A DNA stretch of 64,000 bases from QAND01 sp003150225 (lineage in GTDB: Bacteria > Bacillota > Clostridia > Christensenellales > QAND01), in the NCBI RefSeq assembly GCF_044357945.1, contig NZ_CP076563.1, positions 930,001-994,000 of the forward strand, read 5' to 3'. The notes below the pieces were generated by a model. The model was not told the origin of the DNA and searched no databases. It saw only the letters and a list, made by a program, of their open reading frames with translations. A program made the translations under genes and the position numbers. Within the stretch, counting starts at the first letter, position 1. Each line of letters starts with the position of its first letter. Positions 8,901 through 16,895 of the stretch are shown piece after piece.

Positions 8901-11900
8901 CGGCGGGGATTCCCTCAATGCCATGGAAACTCTGTTAGAGCTGGAGTCCATTCACGGCCTGACCCTCACCGTATCCGATCTTTACGCCCTGCGAACCGCT
9001 CGAAACCTAGCCGCGCTTTTAGCGGACGAGACCGCAGCGCTTCCCAAGGCCACCGGCGTCCCCGCAGCGCCAGATTTAGAGGATTATCCCCTAACGCCCG
9101 CCCAGGCCGGAATTTTCCTACAGTCCCAGCTGGACCCCGCAGGTCTCGTCTACCATATGCCGGGGCATCTGGTTCTGCCCACTGGGCTGGACCTCCAGCG
9201 CCTGGAATCCGCCATGATTCGACTGATCCAGGAGGAGCCGATTCTGCGGACGGGATTTTATCTCCGAGACGGCCAGCCCCGGCAGCGGGTATCCCCCCAT
9301 GTGGAATTCCATCTGGATTCCCTCTCGGCCGCCACCTTAGAGGAGGCCCAAAAGGCGTTCCTCGCTCCCTTTGACCTGGCGTCGCCTCCCCTATTCCGGG
9401 CCGCCACCTGGAAAAAGGAAAGCGGAGAAACCCTCCTTCTGCTGGACCTGCACCATCTCATCGGGGATGGTCTCAGCACGTCCCTCTTCCTTGAGCGGCT
9501 GGATCGGTGTTATAGAGGGAAATCCCTCCATAAACCCTCCCTCCGATACATCGATTACGCCCATTATCTGGCCCAGGAACGGCAGATAGATCTGACCTAC
9601 TGGGAGGAAACGCTCCCCAAAGAACCAGTGGAGCTGCCTACCGACCTTCCCCGGCAGAGAACTTTTGACTACCGGGGAGAGCAGCACCGGTTTCAGTTGG
9701 ACCGGTGGACCGCCCAGGCCTGTCGAGATTACTGCGCCCAGCGGGGAATCTCCCTGTTCACCCTTTTGGCAGGAGTGTTCGGCATCCTGCTCTCCAAGAT
9801 ATCGGGAGCGGATTCCCTCTCCCTGGGCACTCCCATGGCAGGACGAAACCATTCGCAGCTGGACCAAATGCTGGGCTGCTTTGTCAGCACCCTGCCCCTT
9901 ACCCTGACGCCCAACGCTTCAGCGGCGGCGCGGGACTATCTCGCGGACACCGGAAAGCGGATCATGGAGCTTCTGGACCGGCAGGACACTCCTCTTGAGC
10001 GCCTGCTCCCCCTGGGCAAAACCCCCCATAGCCTGGGCGGTAACCCCCTGTACAGCGCTCTGTTTTCCCTCCGGCCCAAATCGGAGGAATCCCTCGCTCT
10101 GGATGGGCATCCCCTTAACCTAATCCCCATTCCCACCCATACCGCTAAGCTGGAGCTTTCCCTGGAAGCCGCTCCCCAAGCGGATGGCATCGCCTTTACC
10201 CTGGAATACGCCTCCTCCCTGTTCGAGGAGGCTACCATCGCCCTCTACGGACGGTGCTACCGCACCATCCTCGGGGAGATTCTCGCGGATGACAGCCGTG
10301 CCATCGGCGCTCTAGCCGTCCTCTCCCCCAGCGATCGGTTCCGTCTGTGGGATCAACACAATCAAACCAAGATCCCCTTCCTAAAGCTGCCGCTGGACGT
10401 TCAAATCGACCAAGCGGCCAAAACACATCCCCACCGCGTCGCCATCCGGTTTGAGGAGGAAACGCTCACCTATGGGGAGCTTCGCACCCAGACCGATGCC
10501 CTGGCCGCCCGCTTGCAGGCCGCTGGCGCCCAGCGGGGCGCCGTCATCGCCCTATGCTGCCGCCGAACGCCCCAGCTTCTGCTTTCCATGATCGCCATTG
10601 CCAAGGCGGGCTGTGCCTATCTGCCCGTTTCTAGGGACCTTCCCCCTGCCCGGGTAGCCTATATGCTGCAAAACGCAGGCGCCGTCATGATCCTCACAGA
10701 CGGTACTGGGGAGGACGCGCTCCGGGAGAGTCAGCTTCCCCGGATCACCATAGACTGTCATTGCCAAACGCCATTCCGGCCCGTAGAGGGCCGGACGGAA
10801 GAGGACCTTCTCTATGTCCTATATACCTCTGGCTCCACCGGCATGCCCAAAGGGGTCATGGTACCCCACCGGGCCATCTGCAACCTGCTACTGAGCATAG
10901 GGGAACTGCTGGCTCCCACCCATGGTCCGGTGCTGTGTACCACCGGCATAACCTTCGATACCTTCATCACTGAAAGCCTCCTCCCCCTAGCCCTGGGCCG
11001 TACCGTAATCCTGGCTGGAGAAGAGGAATCCCTTCTTCCCTGGCGTATCGCCTCCCTCATGGAACGGTACCGGCCGGGGCTGGCACAGTTTACTCCTTCC
11101 CGCCTCCAGATGTGCTTGGGGGAGGAAACCTTCCGCCGGGCCATGGCAGGGGTAGAGTCAGTGATTCTAGTGGGGGAAGCCCTATCGGACGGCCTGCTGC
11201 GGCTTTTGCAGTCCACCGGAAGCGTACGCATCCTCAATATGTACGGTCCCACCGAAGCAGCGGTCTATGTGACGGTGGCGGACCTCACCCGCGAGAGCCG
11301 CTCCACCATAGGCCATGGCCTGGCTAATTGCCGCCTATATGTCTTGGATGAAACCCAGGCCCCCGTGCTTCCCACCGCCCAGGGAGAGCTTTACCTGGCC
11401 GGGGACTGCCTGGCGCTGGGCTATTGCCAACGGCCCGATCTAACCCAGGCTGCCTTCCTTACAGATCCCTTCTTCCCTGGGGAATCCATGTACCGCACCG
11501 GGGACATGGTCCGGCTCCGTGCAGACGGTTCCCTGGATTTTCTGGGTCGGCTGGATGGCCAAGTCAAGATTGGCGGTCAGCGGGTAGAGCTTCAGGAGGT
11601 GGAAACCGCCCTTTTGGATACCGCGCTCATCTCCCAGACAGCGGTGTTAGGGGTGGAGGATGGCGCCGGCAGCAAGTTTCTCTGGGCTTTCCTGGTACCC
11701 GCCAGAGAATCCAAGCTGGACCTGGACGCCCTCCGGGCCCGGCTGGCTCAGCGTCTGCCCCGCCACATGGTACCCCAGCGGATGACCATCCTCTCCTGCC
11801 TGCCCCAGACCGCCAGCGGCAAAACCGATCGCCTGGCTCTGCTGGCCCGGGCTTCGGAAACCGATCCTTCCCCGGCTCCCGCTGCTCCCGGTGCGAAAAA

Positions 11901-13428
11901 GCCCGCATTGGAACCCCACTGTGACCCAGCCCAGCATCCGCCACAGGAGGATGGGGCCGGCTTCCATTCCCTTTCCAGGATGGAACCGCCTGCAAAAGTC
12001 ACTCCCAGCCCGGAGCCACTGCCCCCGCATGAACCGCCGTCCGATCTCTGGACGCCGCCCAGTGTGGATGCCCTTGCCGCACTCTGGCAGCAGGTGCTGC
12101 ACATCCAGCCTCAGCCCAATCAATCCTTCTTCCAACAGGGGGGCACCTCCCTGGGCGCCCTCAGCCTGTTGAGCCTGTACTATGGAAACGGCTGGTCCAT
12201 GACCCTTTTGGACTTCTACAATCACCCTACCCTGGTCCAGCAAGCCGCCCTGCTGAACGCCTCGTATCAAGAGGGGACGGCTAAGGAGCCCATCGCGACC
12301 TTCCCAGCGGCGCAGCCGGTTGAAGAAATAAAATCGGAGTTTTTGCCGCAGCCTGCCCGCCCCACTGGACCAGTAGCAGCCTCTTCCCAGGATACGCTCC
12401 TTCTGACGGGGGCCACGGGATATCTTGGTGCCCACCTTCTAAAAACGCTGGTAGAGGCGGATAGGGGGCCTGTCCTATGCCCCATCCGAGGCGGGCAGGA
12501 ACGGCTCTATAGCATCCTCTCCTGGTATTTTGGCCAGGGATGGCTGGATCTCCATCGGAGCGACCTCCGGGCAATCCCAGGCGATATCACCCAGCCGCGG
12601 CTGGGGTTGGGGCAATCCATCAAGGCAGGTGGACTGATCCACGCCGCCGCCGATGTACGCCACTACGCGCCGCCGGCGGATTCCCTTCGTACCAACCGGG
12701 ATGGCACCGCTCATGTTCTTTCCTTGGCCTGGGATCTAGGCGTCCCCCTGCACCATATTTCCACCATCAGCGTATCGGGGGAATACCTTACCGCATCCCC
12801 TCAAGAGGAGCGAACCTTTACGGAAAGGGACTACGACATCGGCCAGAACTGGCGGGACAACGTCTACGTCCAAAGCAAATTCCTGGCCGAAGGGCTGGTG
12901 CATCAGGCCATAGAGCGGGGTCTTCACGCCTCCATCTACCGGGTCGGCCACCTGGTAGGCCGGGACAGCGACGGCATGTTCCAGCGCAACCCGGAGAGCA
13001 ACTCCCTGTTCTCCTTCCTCCAAGGGCTGCGCCACCTGTATCGGATGCCCCTTTCCCAGCGGGATACCCAGGTGGAACTAACGGCCGTCGATCTCTGCGC
13101 CCGGGCCATCTCCCTATTGATGCAATCGGATCCCGGGGTATACCATGTGATCAATCCCCACACCCTGTCCCTATACGAACTATCCCAAGAGCTGGGGCTA
13201 TCCATAGAGCCGGTGCCGGATCAATCCTTTGAAACCCATCTGGCCCAGGTGCTGCGGAGGGAGCACGGCCACGCCCTCAGCATGGTGCTGGACCTCTGGC
13301 TCCGGTCAAAGGCCGTTCCCACCCGCATTCACCCTACCGCCAATAGCACCCAGGACGCGCTATCGGCTCTGGGCTTTGCCTGGCCAGAACCGAGCCCCGC
13401 CCGGCTTTTAAAAGCCTTTTTCCGCTAA
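5977..13428 (+). CDS. Non-ribosomal peptide synthetase, C-A-T-C-A-T-R
   Basis: A 2483-residue dimodular synthetase, read from the ATG after GGTGGAGAAAGCGAAG; an upstream in-frame ATG at 5887 lacks a ribosome site. Module 1 has a condensation domain with HHIISDG (His136), an adenylation domain (YTSGSTGHPKG at 600, NQYGPSEAT at 736, NGKAD near 926) and a carrier domain with GGDSL (Ser979). Module 2 has HHLIGDG (1159), YTSGSTGMPKG (1616), MYGPTEAAV (1755) and GGTSL (Ser2058), reached through a Pro/Ala-rich linker of some 75 residues. A thioester reductase ends the protein: GATGYLGAHL near 2146 and the catalytic Tyr2297/Lys2301 pair in YVQSK. The reductase implies NAD(P)H release as an aldehyde or alcohol. 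The N-terminal condensation domain and the neighbouring ligase and carrier genes imply an acyl starter. All core motifs look intact. Confidence 0.93.
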   Translation: MPHTDAYPLSQSQQNIWRLERTHSGAPIGNICEAVHIRGRFDPALLQESLNHVLAQDASLRTRLLLSKEGEPRQYTADYTPVHFPVFDFTLSSKESFDHWEATVAREPLPLVGGPLFSFSIFKLGESHGGVLLKTHHIISDGWSQVLLTNRVAAAYLALLAGEPLVEESYPSYRRHVDKEQAYATSAAHGRDQAFWENLLAEPFTPAAIKECKSAQVSPIGLRKTFDLPELLNHAIFSFCEQNRVSPFAVFYMALAIYLKRAKGLDRFSIGVPIFNRGDFVDRETTGMFVSTLPFLFSLDESWSFEEFNRNLGESWYDLLRHQRLPFAEIAAQARAQHPHMDQLFHLVLSYQNGVIMAGEDASVTLSGQWDYNGYQGEQLCIHLNNIRDIHRYSVSYDYLAQLFSEREITDLHSYLTGILYQALENPRIPIREIALPSREEQETVLFDFNRTNAPLPFHTLYEGLRLAYEKHPRRVAVIHDGHRYPYALLEQRANDYAHALSDSREPVAIGLPRTQELLMAMAGAAQAGRPWVLLSPSLPQERAEELIRDSGATTLLLSEDNASSFAHLELPILSPQSLPHVPEAFVCPAAPGDLAYLVYTSGSTGHPKGVEITQENLCSFASGMSSLYGHGAVLSLCNLGFDVFLLESMAALLNGRTIVLPREEDLERPQRLAELITGFAVGTMALTPSRLSAYLKNPAFQRAVVRVESLICGGESISPALLHQIQLLTDARIYNQYGPSEATVGVSYKLLNGTNAITAGRPMDNCKLYVLDQYRHPLPIGVYGEIYIGGKNVGRGYRNAPELTEKSFFPSPFSHGERLYRTGDVGCWTKDGELLLGGRMDGQLKVRGVRLEPQEITACLLGHPRITDAALQVAELSGVPCLVAYYTTSAPLTKGELLRHMGRSLPDYMIPAHLVEVPEIPLSPNGKADVSLLPLPQASQEDASATPLERQILDLFQRVLNRPGLTPNSDYFSVGGDSLNAMETLLELESIHGLTLTVSDLYALRTARNLAALLADETAALPKATGVPAAPDLEDYPLTPAQAGIFLQSQLDPAGLVYHMPGHLVLPTGLDLQRLESAMIRLIQEEPILRTGFYLRDGQPRQRVSPHVEFHLDSLSAATLEEAQKAFLAPFDLASPPLFRAATWKKESGETLLLLDLHHLIGDGLSTSLFLERLDRCYRGKSLHKPSLRYIDYAHYLAQERQIDLTYWEETLPKEPVELPTDLPRQRTFDYRGEQHRFQLDRWTAQACRDYCAQRGISLFTLLAGVFGILLSKISGADSLSLGTPMAGRNHSQLDQMLGCFVSTLPLTLTPNASAAARDYLADTGKRIMELLDRQDTPLERLLPLGKTPHSLGGNPLYSALFSLRPKSEESLALDGHPLNLIPIPTHTAKLELSLEAAPQADGIAFTLEYASSLFEEATIALYGRCYRTILGEILADDSRAIGALAVLSPSDRFRLWDQHNQTKIPFLKLPLDVQIDQAAKTHPHRVAIRFEEETLTYGELRTQTDALAARLQAAGAQRGAVIALCCRRTPQLLLSMIAIAKAGCAYLPVSRDLPPARVAYMLQNAGAVMILTDGTGEDALRESQLPRITIDCHCQTPFRPVEGRTEEDLLYVLYTSGSTGMPKGVMVPHRAICNLLLSIGELLAPTHGPVLCTTGITFDTFITESLLPLALGRTVILAGEEESLLPWRIASLMERYRPGLAQFTPSRLQMCLGEETFRRAMAGVESVILVGEALSDGLLRLLQSTGSVRILNMYGPTEAAVYVTVADLTRESRSTIGHGLANCRLYVLDETQAPVLPTAQGELYLAGDCLALGYCQRPDLTQAAFLTDPFFPGESMYRTGDMVRLRADGSLDFLGRLDGQVKIGGQRVELQEVETALLDTALISQTAVLGVEDGAGSKFLWAFLVPARESKLDLDALRARLAQRLPRHMVPQRMTILSCLPQTASGKTDRLALLARASETDPSPAPAAPGAKKPALEPHCDPAQHPPQEDGAGFHSLSRMEPPAKVTPSPEPLPPHEPPSDLWTPPSVDALAALWQQVLHIQPQPNQSFFQQGGTSLGALSLLSLYYGNGWSMTLLDFYNHPTLVQQAALLNASYQEGTAKEPIATFPAAQPVEEIKSEFLPQPARPTGPVAASSQDTLLLTGATGYLGAHLLKTLVEADRGPVLCPIRGGQERLYSILSWYFGQGWLDLHRSDLRAIPGDITQPRLGLGQSIKAGGLIHAAADVRHYAPPADSLRTNRDGTAHVLSLAWDLGVPLHHISTISVSGEYLTASPQEERTFTERDYDIGQNWRDNVYVQSKFLAEGLVHQAIERGLHASIYRVGHLVGRDSDGMFQRNPESNSLFSFLQGLRHLYRMPLSQRDTQVELTAVDLCARAISLLMQSDPGVYHVINPHTLSLYELSQELGLSIEPVPDQSFETHLAQVLRREHGHALSMVLDLWLRSKAVPTRIHPTANSTQDALSALGFAWPEPSPARLLKAFFR

Positions 13429-13467
13429 TTTTGCCGTGAGTGAGCATTCTAAGAAAGGAGGGTACCC

Positions 13468-15345
13468 ATGTTTTCCGACACCACTATGGTCATCCTATGC
13501 CTCTGCGTAGTCGTGATCTTTGCATTCATCATCCGAACCGTTCGGAATGGCAAACCGCACCTGATTCACAAAATCTATCTGACCGCCTCGGTGCTACTTG
13601 CCATCTGGATGCTCTCCCTCATCGCCATGAAGCTCACAGATCCTGCCAACACCATCATGCTCTATGTATGGGATGCGCTCGTTTACCTGGGCTGCGGCAC
13701 CATTTCCACCCTCTGCTTGCTCACGGTACTGGTATTCACCAAAGGTCTAGAGCGGATGCCCAAGTCCTACTACTGGCTGTTTGTTGTGCCCGTCATCGTA
13801 AACCTGGCGGTTTGGACCAATCCCCTGCATCATCTGTTCTACCGGGTGTTTTCGGTGGACATCAACCAGGTGGTCTTCGGGCCCATCCTATATTTGTCGG
13901 GGCTCTATATCTTCACCCAGTTCGGCTTCTCCATTTTCTACCTGGTCCGATTTGCGGTAAAAAGCCAAAATCGGCTGTTTATGAAGCAGGCCGCCCTGTT
14001 TGCCATTGGAAGCCTGGTGCCGGCGGTGGTAAACCTATTAACCACCCTGCGGATCTTCCATCTGACCATCGCCGCCACTCCCATCAGCCTTATCGTAACC
14101 ATGGCTTGCCATGGCCTGGCCATCTTTCATTTCCATTTTCTCGACATCAAACCCCTGGCGATGCAGAGGGTGTTGGACTGGATCTCGGACTGCTATCTCA
14201 TCACCACCGAAAGCGGACTGATTTTGGGATTCAACCAACCCCTTTTAGCGGTGTTCGGGGCATGCAAATCCCTGCGGGAAAACGGCTTTCTTTCAGACTG
14301 CCTAAAGGACGAAGATCTCCAGAACCGCAGCGCCATGTACAACTTGATCTCCTCCATCGAGGCAAGTCGTACCGCTAAGAGCAACGTCTCCTATGAGCAG
14401 CCGGTCCAGGTGATTCAAAACGACGAGCTCACCCGATTGGCCTATATGGCCGAGGTCACCCCTTTGATCATCGAGGAACGGATTCAGGGGTTCGTGGTTA
14501 TCTTCAAGGACATCACCAAAATCAAGGAAAGCATGCAGCGGCTCCAAGATAGCCATATCCGCATGATGGAACAGGAGCGGCTGGCCTCTCTGGGCCAGAT
14601 GGCCGGCGGACTGGCCCATAATCTCAAAACCCCCATTATGAGCATCTCGGGAAGTGCTACCGCCATGGAAAACCTGGTGGTGGAGTGCGAAGCCAGCTTG
14701 GGCGATTCCGAAGTTACGCCGTCGGACTATCGGGAAATCTACGCCGAAATGCGGGATTGGCTGGATAAAACGAGGGAAGCCTGCGCCTATATGTCGGACA
14801 TCATCAGCGCCGTCAAAGGCCAAGCCGCCAATGTAACAGTATCCGAATCCGCCGAATTCTCCTTGGATGACCTTCTCAGACGGGTTTCGCTGCTGCTCCG
14901 CCACGAGCTTTTGTCCGGTGGCTGTAAGCTTCAGATAGAGGATCATATGGAAGGGGAGGTATTCCTACACGGGGATATCAACAACCTGGTGCAAGTGGTC
15001 AACAATCTGATCAGCAACGCTATCGACGCCCAGCTGCCAGGAGGGGATCACACCATTACCATCGGCATCGCCCGGAACGCAGAAGCACAGGCCTTGGATC
15101 TCACCGTACGGGATCGGGGCGTGGGCGTCCCACCCGAGATTGCCGGCAAGCTGTTCCGGCAGATGGTCACCAGCAAAGGAACCCGGGGAACCGGGCTCGG
15201 AATCTATATCAGCAATGCCGTTATACGGGGCAAATTCGATGGCACCATGTGGTATCAGGCCAATCCCCCGGGCGGATCCATCTTTGGTATGTCCTTCCCT
15301 ATCGGGAATATCACCATAAAAGAGCGCAAACAACTGAGGAATTAA
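13468..15345 (+). CDS. Sensor histidine kinase with 7TM-type N-terminus and PAS-like domain
   Basis: A 625-residue kinase. About seven hydrophobic helices occupy residues 5-235, matching the 7TM sensor module seen in some Firmicutes kinases. A PAS-like segment follows (about 240-355, ending FVVIFKDITKIKESM). The H-box is GGLAHNLKTP with the phospho-acceptor His384, the N-box is NNLISNAIDA, and the ATP lid motifs are DRGVGVP (near 550) and GTGLGIYIS (near 577). AAAGGAGGGTACCC precedes the ATG, 40 bases after the NRPS stop. It is followed one base later by its likely partner regulator. The signal is unknown; a membrane-embedded sensor could detect a lipid-like or small hydrophobic molecule. Confidence 0.88.
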   Translation: MFSDTTMVILCLCVVVIFAFIIRTVRNGKPHLIHKIYLTASVLLAIWMLSLIAMKLTDPANTIMLYVWDALVYLGCGTISTLCLLTVLVFTKGLERMPKSYYWLFVVPVIVNLAVWTNPLHHLFYRVFSVDINQVVFGPILYLSGLYIFTQFGFSIFYLVRFAVKSQNRLFMKQAALFAIGSLVPAVVNLLTTLRIFHLTIAATPISLIVTMACHGLAIFHFHFLDIKPLAMQRVLDWISDCYLITTESGLILGFNQPLLAVFGACKSLRENGFLSDCLKDEDLQNRSAMYNLISSIEASRTAKSNVSYEQPVQVIQNDELTRLAYMAEVTPLIIEERIQGFVVIFKDITKIKESMQRLQDSHIRMMEQERLASLGQMAGGLAHNLKTPIMSISGSATAMENLVVECEASLGDSEVTPSDYREIYAEMRDWLDKTREACAYMSDIISAVKGQAANVTVSESAEFSLDDLLRRVSLLLRHELLSGGCKLQIEDHMEGEVFLHGDINNLVQVVNNLISNAIDAQLPGGDHTITIGIARNAEAQALDLTVRDRGVGVPPEIAGKLFRQMVTSKGTRGTGLGIYISNAVIRGKFDGTMWYQANPPGGSIFGMSFPIGNITIKERKQLRN

Positions 15346-15346
15346 G

Positions 15347-16882
15347 ATGAGAAAGAACAGAATCGGCAAACAAGAGCGGCAGCAGCAGTATACCATCCTT
15401 GCGTTGGACGATGACCGTATCATGACGGAAACCCTTCAGTCCTATTTTGAAAACTCCGGGTTTCGTGTGGACATCGAAAACGACCCCTATGCCGCCATTG
15501 AACGGGTTCGCCGGGGCCAGTATGATATTCTATTGCTGGACTTTTTGATGGATCCCATCTGCGGCGATGAGGTAGTGGCCCAGATTAGGGCTTTTAACCA
15601 GGAGCTTTTCATCATCCTGCTTACCGGACACAAAAGCATGGCGCCGCCCATCCGCACCATTCGGGAACTGGATATTCAGGGATATTACGAAAAGAGCGAC
15701 CGGTTTGACCAGCTGGAGCTCCTGGTGGAGTCCTGCGTCAAGTCCATCGATCAGATGCGCACCATTCGTAAATACCGGGACGGCCTTCAGGATATTCTGG
15801 ACAGCACCCCCCTGCTATACCAGCTACAGCCTCTTTCCGGCCTTCTCCAAGTGGTTCTAGACCAGATCCGTCGGATGCTGCCGGATGCCAGTGCCTGCGT
15901 GTATTTGGGCGGAGTGCCTTCCATGGAAATTCCTCCGGTATACCAGGGCATCGGCCGGTATGAGAGCAACCTCTGCCTGGCCCGGGAATGGTATTTAAAG
16001 CTGGCTGATCAAGAGTACGTCCCCGCCCAGCGGAACATGGCGGAACGGCAGCTGGTTCTACCCTTGTACAATGAACACCACCAGATAGAGGGGATTTTCC
16101 TTCTAGACCTACCCGATGGCTTCCCGGAGCACGGCTTGACTCTTCTTGAGGTTTACGCCAAGCAAGTGGCGGCGGCCATCAGCAACATCACCCTGCATCT
16201 GCTAGTAAACCAGAAAAACGAGGCGTTGAACCAGGCCTATGCCAAGCTGCGGGACAACTATCTGGAGATGATCCAGGCCATCCGGGCTCTGGTGGACGCC
16301 AAGGATATCTACACCAGAGGCCATTCGGATCGAGTCTCCTATTTTGCCGATTTGGTCGCCCAGGCTCTGGGTAAGGACGAAGCATATCGTGAACGGATCC
16401 GGGTTGCCGGCCTTTTCCACGATATCGGCAAAATCGGGACCGCGGACCAGCTTTTAAATAAGCAAAGCCGGCTCACCGCCGAGGAGTATGAGGAGATACA
16501 GTTACACCCCCAGCGGGGTAGTGAAATTCTCAGTGCCGTCAGCACTTTCCGTCCCATCGCTCCCATCGTGGAATGCCATCATGAACGCTTTGATGGCCGG
16601 GGATACCCCAATGGCCTCTCGGGGGAAGACATCCCCGAGGAATCCAGGATCATCAGCGTGGTGGACGCCTTTGACGCCATGACCTCCGACCGACTTTACC
16701 GTTCCAGCATTGGGATTGAAAGAGCCAAAGAGGAGCTAAAAAACGGCAGGGGAACCCAATTTGATCCCAGGATCGTAGACGTCTTTTTGACCATCCTTCA
16801 CGAGTACGACCGGGTACAGGAGAAGATCGCCTGGACCTATGCAACCATTCCCCAGGATTCCTCCTCACCCCAGCTTCCATAG
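15347..16882 (+). CDS. Response regulator with receiver and HD-GYP domains
   Basis: A 511-residue protein. The receiver domain (about 15-130) has the acidic cluster LDDDR and the phospho-acceptor Asp65 in LLLDFLMD. A middle region (about 150-290) looks GAF-like. The HD-GYP domain (about 310-500) shows HSDRVS, LFHDIGKIG (His358/Asp359), HPQRGSEIL, ECHHERFDGRGYPNGL and the closing VDAFDAMTSDR. HD-GYP enzymes hydrolyse cyclic di-GMP or related dinucleotides, and the GYP signature here is complete. It starts one base after the kinase stop, so the pair is co-translated. The output is therefore nucleotide second-messenger turnover, not direct DNA binding. Confidence 0.9.
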   Translation: MRKNRIGKQERQQQYTILALDDDRIMTETLQSYFENSGFRVDIENDPYAAIERVRRGQYDILLLDFLMDPICGDEVVAQIRAFNQELFIILLTGHKSMAPPIRTIRELDIQGYYEKSDRFDQLELLVESCVKSIDQMRTIRKYRDGLQDILDSTPLLYQLQPLSGLLQVVLDQIRRMLPDASACVYLGGVPSMEIPPVYQGIGRYESNLCLAREWYLKLADQEYVPAQRNMAERQLVLPLYNEHHQIEGIFLLDLPDGFPEHGLTLLEVYAKQVAAAISNITLHLLVNQKNEALNQAYAKLRDNYLEMIQAIRALVDAKDIYTRGHSDRVSYFADLVAQALGKDEAYRERIRVAGLFHDIGKIGTADQLLNKQSRLTAEEYEEIQLHPQRGSEILSAVSTFRPIAPIVECHHERFDGRGYPNGLSGEDIPEESRIISVVDAFDAMTSDRLYRSSIGIERAKEELKNGRGTQFDPRIVDVFLTILHEYDRVQEKIAWTYATIPQDSSSPQLP

Positions 16883-16895
16883 AAAGGAGCCTCTT

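Noticed and set aside
11647..12435. Minus-strand open frame of 262 codons within the NRPS
   Set aside because: It is antisense to the adenylation-carrier region with intact plus-strand motifs, and has low-complexity Gly/Arg composition with no recognisable domain.
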